Source of the DNA: Mugil cephalus
Lineage: Eukaryota; Chordata; Actinopteri; Mugiliformes; Mugilidae
Direction: 5' to 3'
Assembly (NCBI RefSeq): GCF_022458985.1
Contig: NC_061773.1
Coordinates: 19,998,001-20,062,000 of the forward strand
Length of the DNA stretch: 64,000 nt
Part shown: piece by piece, positions 63,691-64,000 of the stretch
How the letters are laid out: every line of letters begins with the position of its first letter
Position numbering within the stretch: the stretch's first letter is position 1
Notes under the pieces: generated by a model
Seen by the model: only the letters and a program-made list of their open reading frames with translations
What the model was told of the DNA's origin: nothing
The model's database searches: none
Made by a program: the position numbers and the translations under genes

Positions 63691-64000
63691 CAGGGGATGG
63701 ACAAGAGCCGGAGTACAAGAATCGGGTGAACGGCTTCGTCTCATGGTGCTCTTCTCGTCAATACAGCTAAAACCGAAGAGATGATGGTGGATTTGTGGAG
63801 GTCCAGGCCCCACCTGCAGCCTGTAACCATCCATTGGTGCAGATGGTGGTTCAGACCTGTAAGTACGTGTGTCTGCAGCTGGATCACAAACTGGTCTGGT
63901 CGGCTGACATAGAGTCAGTATACAAAAAAAGGTCTCTATTTCCTCAGGAGGCTAAGGTTGCTCTGGAAGAAGGTGCTGGACATGTTCCACCAGTGCTAGG
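63690..64000 (+). mobile_element. LINE reverse-transcriptase fragment (L2/CR1/Rex1-like), cut by window end
   Basis: In shifting frames the plus strand reads PEYKNRVNGFVSWC, then a KTEEMMVDLWRSRPHLQP-like stretch, a YVCLQLDHKLVWSADIESVY-like stretch and KGLYFLRRLRLLWKKVLDMF. That is the conserved order downstream of the reverse-transcriptase catalytic core in fish L2/CR1/Rex1-type ORF2. At least three frame breaks show a dead copy. The element may continue to the right of the window. Confidence 0.82.

Overview
This is nuclear DNA of a ray-finned fish, almost certainly a teleost. The genes have short GT-AG introns and vertebrate exon structures. The interspersed repeats are typical of teleosts: a Tc1-like transposon, L2/Rex-type LINE tails, an RNase H-bearing LINE and a tRNA-type SINE. 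All eight protein genes are single-copy vertebrate genes. No prokaryotic, plasmid or viral system was seen.

Layout: (1) rpn1 (oligosaccharyltransferase subunit, minus strand) fills 0.9-5.6 kb in ten exons. (2) A non-coding block at 5.9-11 kb holds six identical tRNA-Phe(GAA) genes, five of them in a tandem array with an exact 430-bp period, plus a broken seventh copy. Tc1-like fragments, a seven-fold CCAAT-box cluster and a LINE tail surround them. (3) rab7a (late-endosome GTPase, plus) runs 11.7-16.7 kb and meets hmces (abasic-site DNA-protein crosslink enzyme, minus, 16.8-19.1 kb) tail to tail. (4) ttll3 (tubulin glycylase, plus, 20-26 kb) has an RFX X-box and a forkhead site just upstream. 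(5) A LINE RNase H relic lies at 26.4-26.8 kb. (6) uqcrc1 (complex III core protein 1, plus) spans 27.3-32.7 kb, followed by a urocortin-type neuropeptide gene at 35.1-36.7 kb and cidec (lipid-droplet protein) at 41.2-44.5 kb. (7) A GC-rich non-coding exon at 45.6-45.9 kb, a 12.4-kb gap and a single coding exon at 58.5-60.0 kb make up a GPR22-family receptor gene. (8) The last 4 kb is AT-rich flank ending in a LINE reverse-transcriptase fragment cut by the window edge.

The human orthologues known to me (RPN1, RAB7A, HMCES, TTLL3, CIDEC, UQCRC1, and UCN2 beside UQCRC1) all lie on chromosome 3, but in separate bands. The window therefore looks like a compact piece of an ancestral linkage group. 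The genes do not form a pathway; they share only their neighbourhood. Exon boundaries were placed by hand from splice sites and reading frame. Every coding exon junction of rpn1, rab7a, hmces, uqcrc1 and cidec keeps phase; for ttll3 the N-terminus is unsettled. The least explained parts are the tRNA-Phe array, the CCAAT cluster with its possible first exon, and two near-perfect hairpins.
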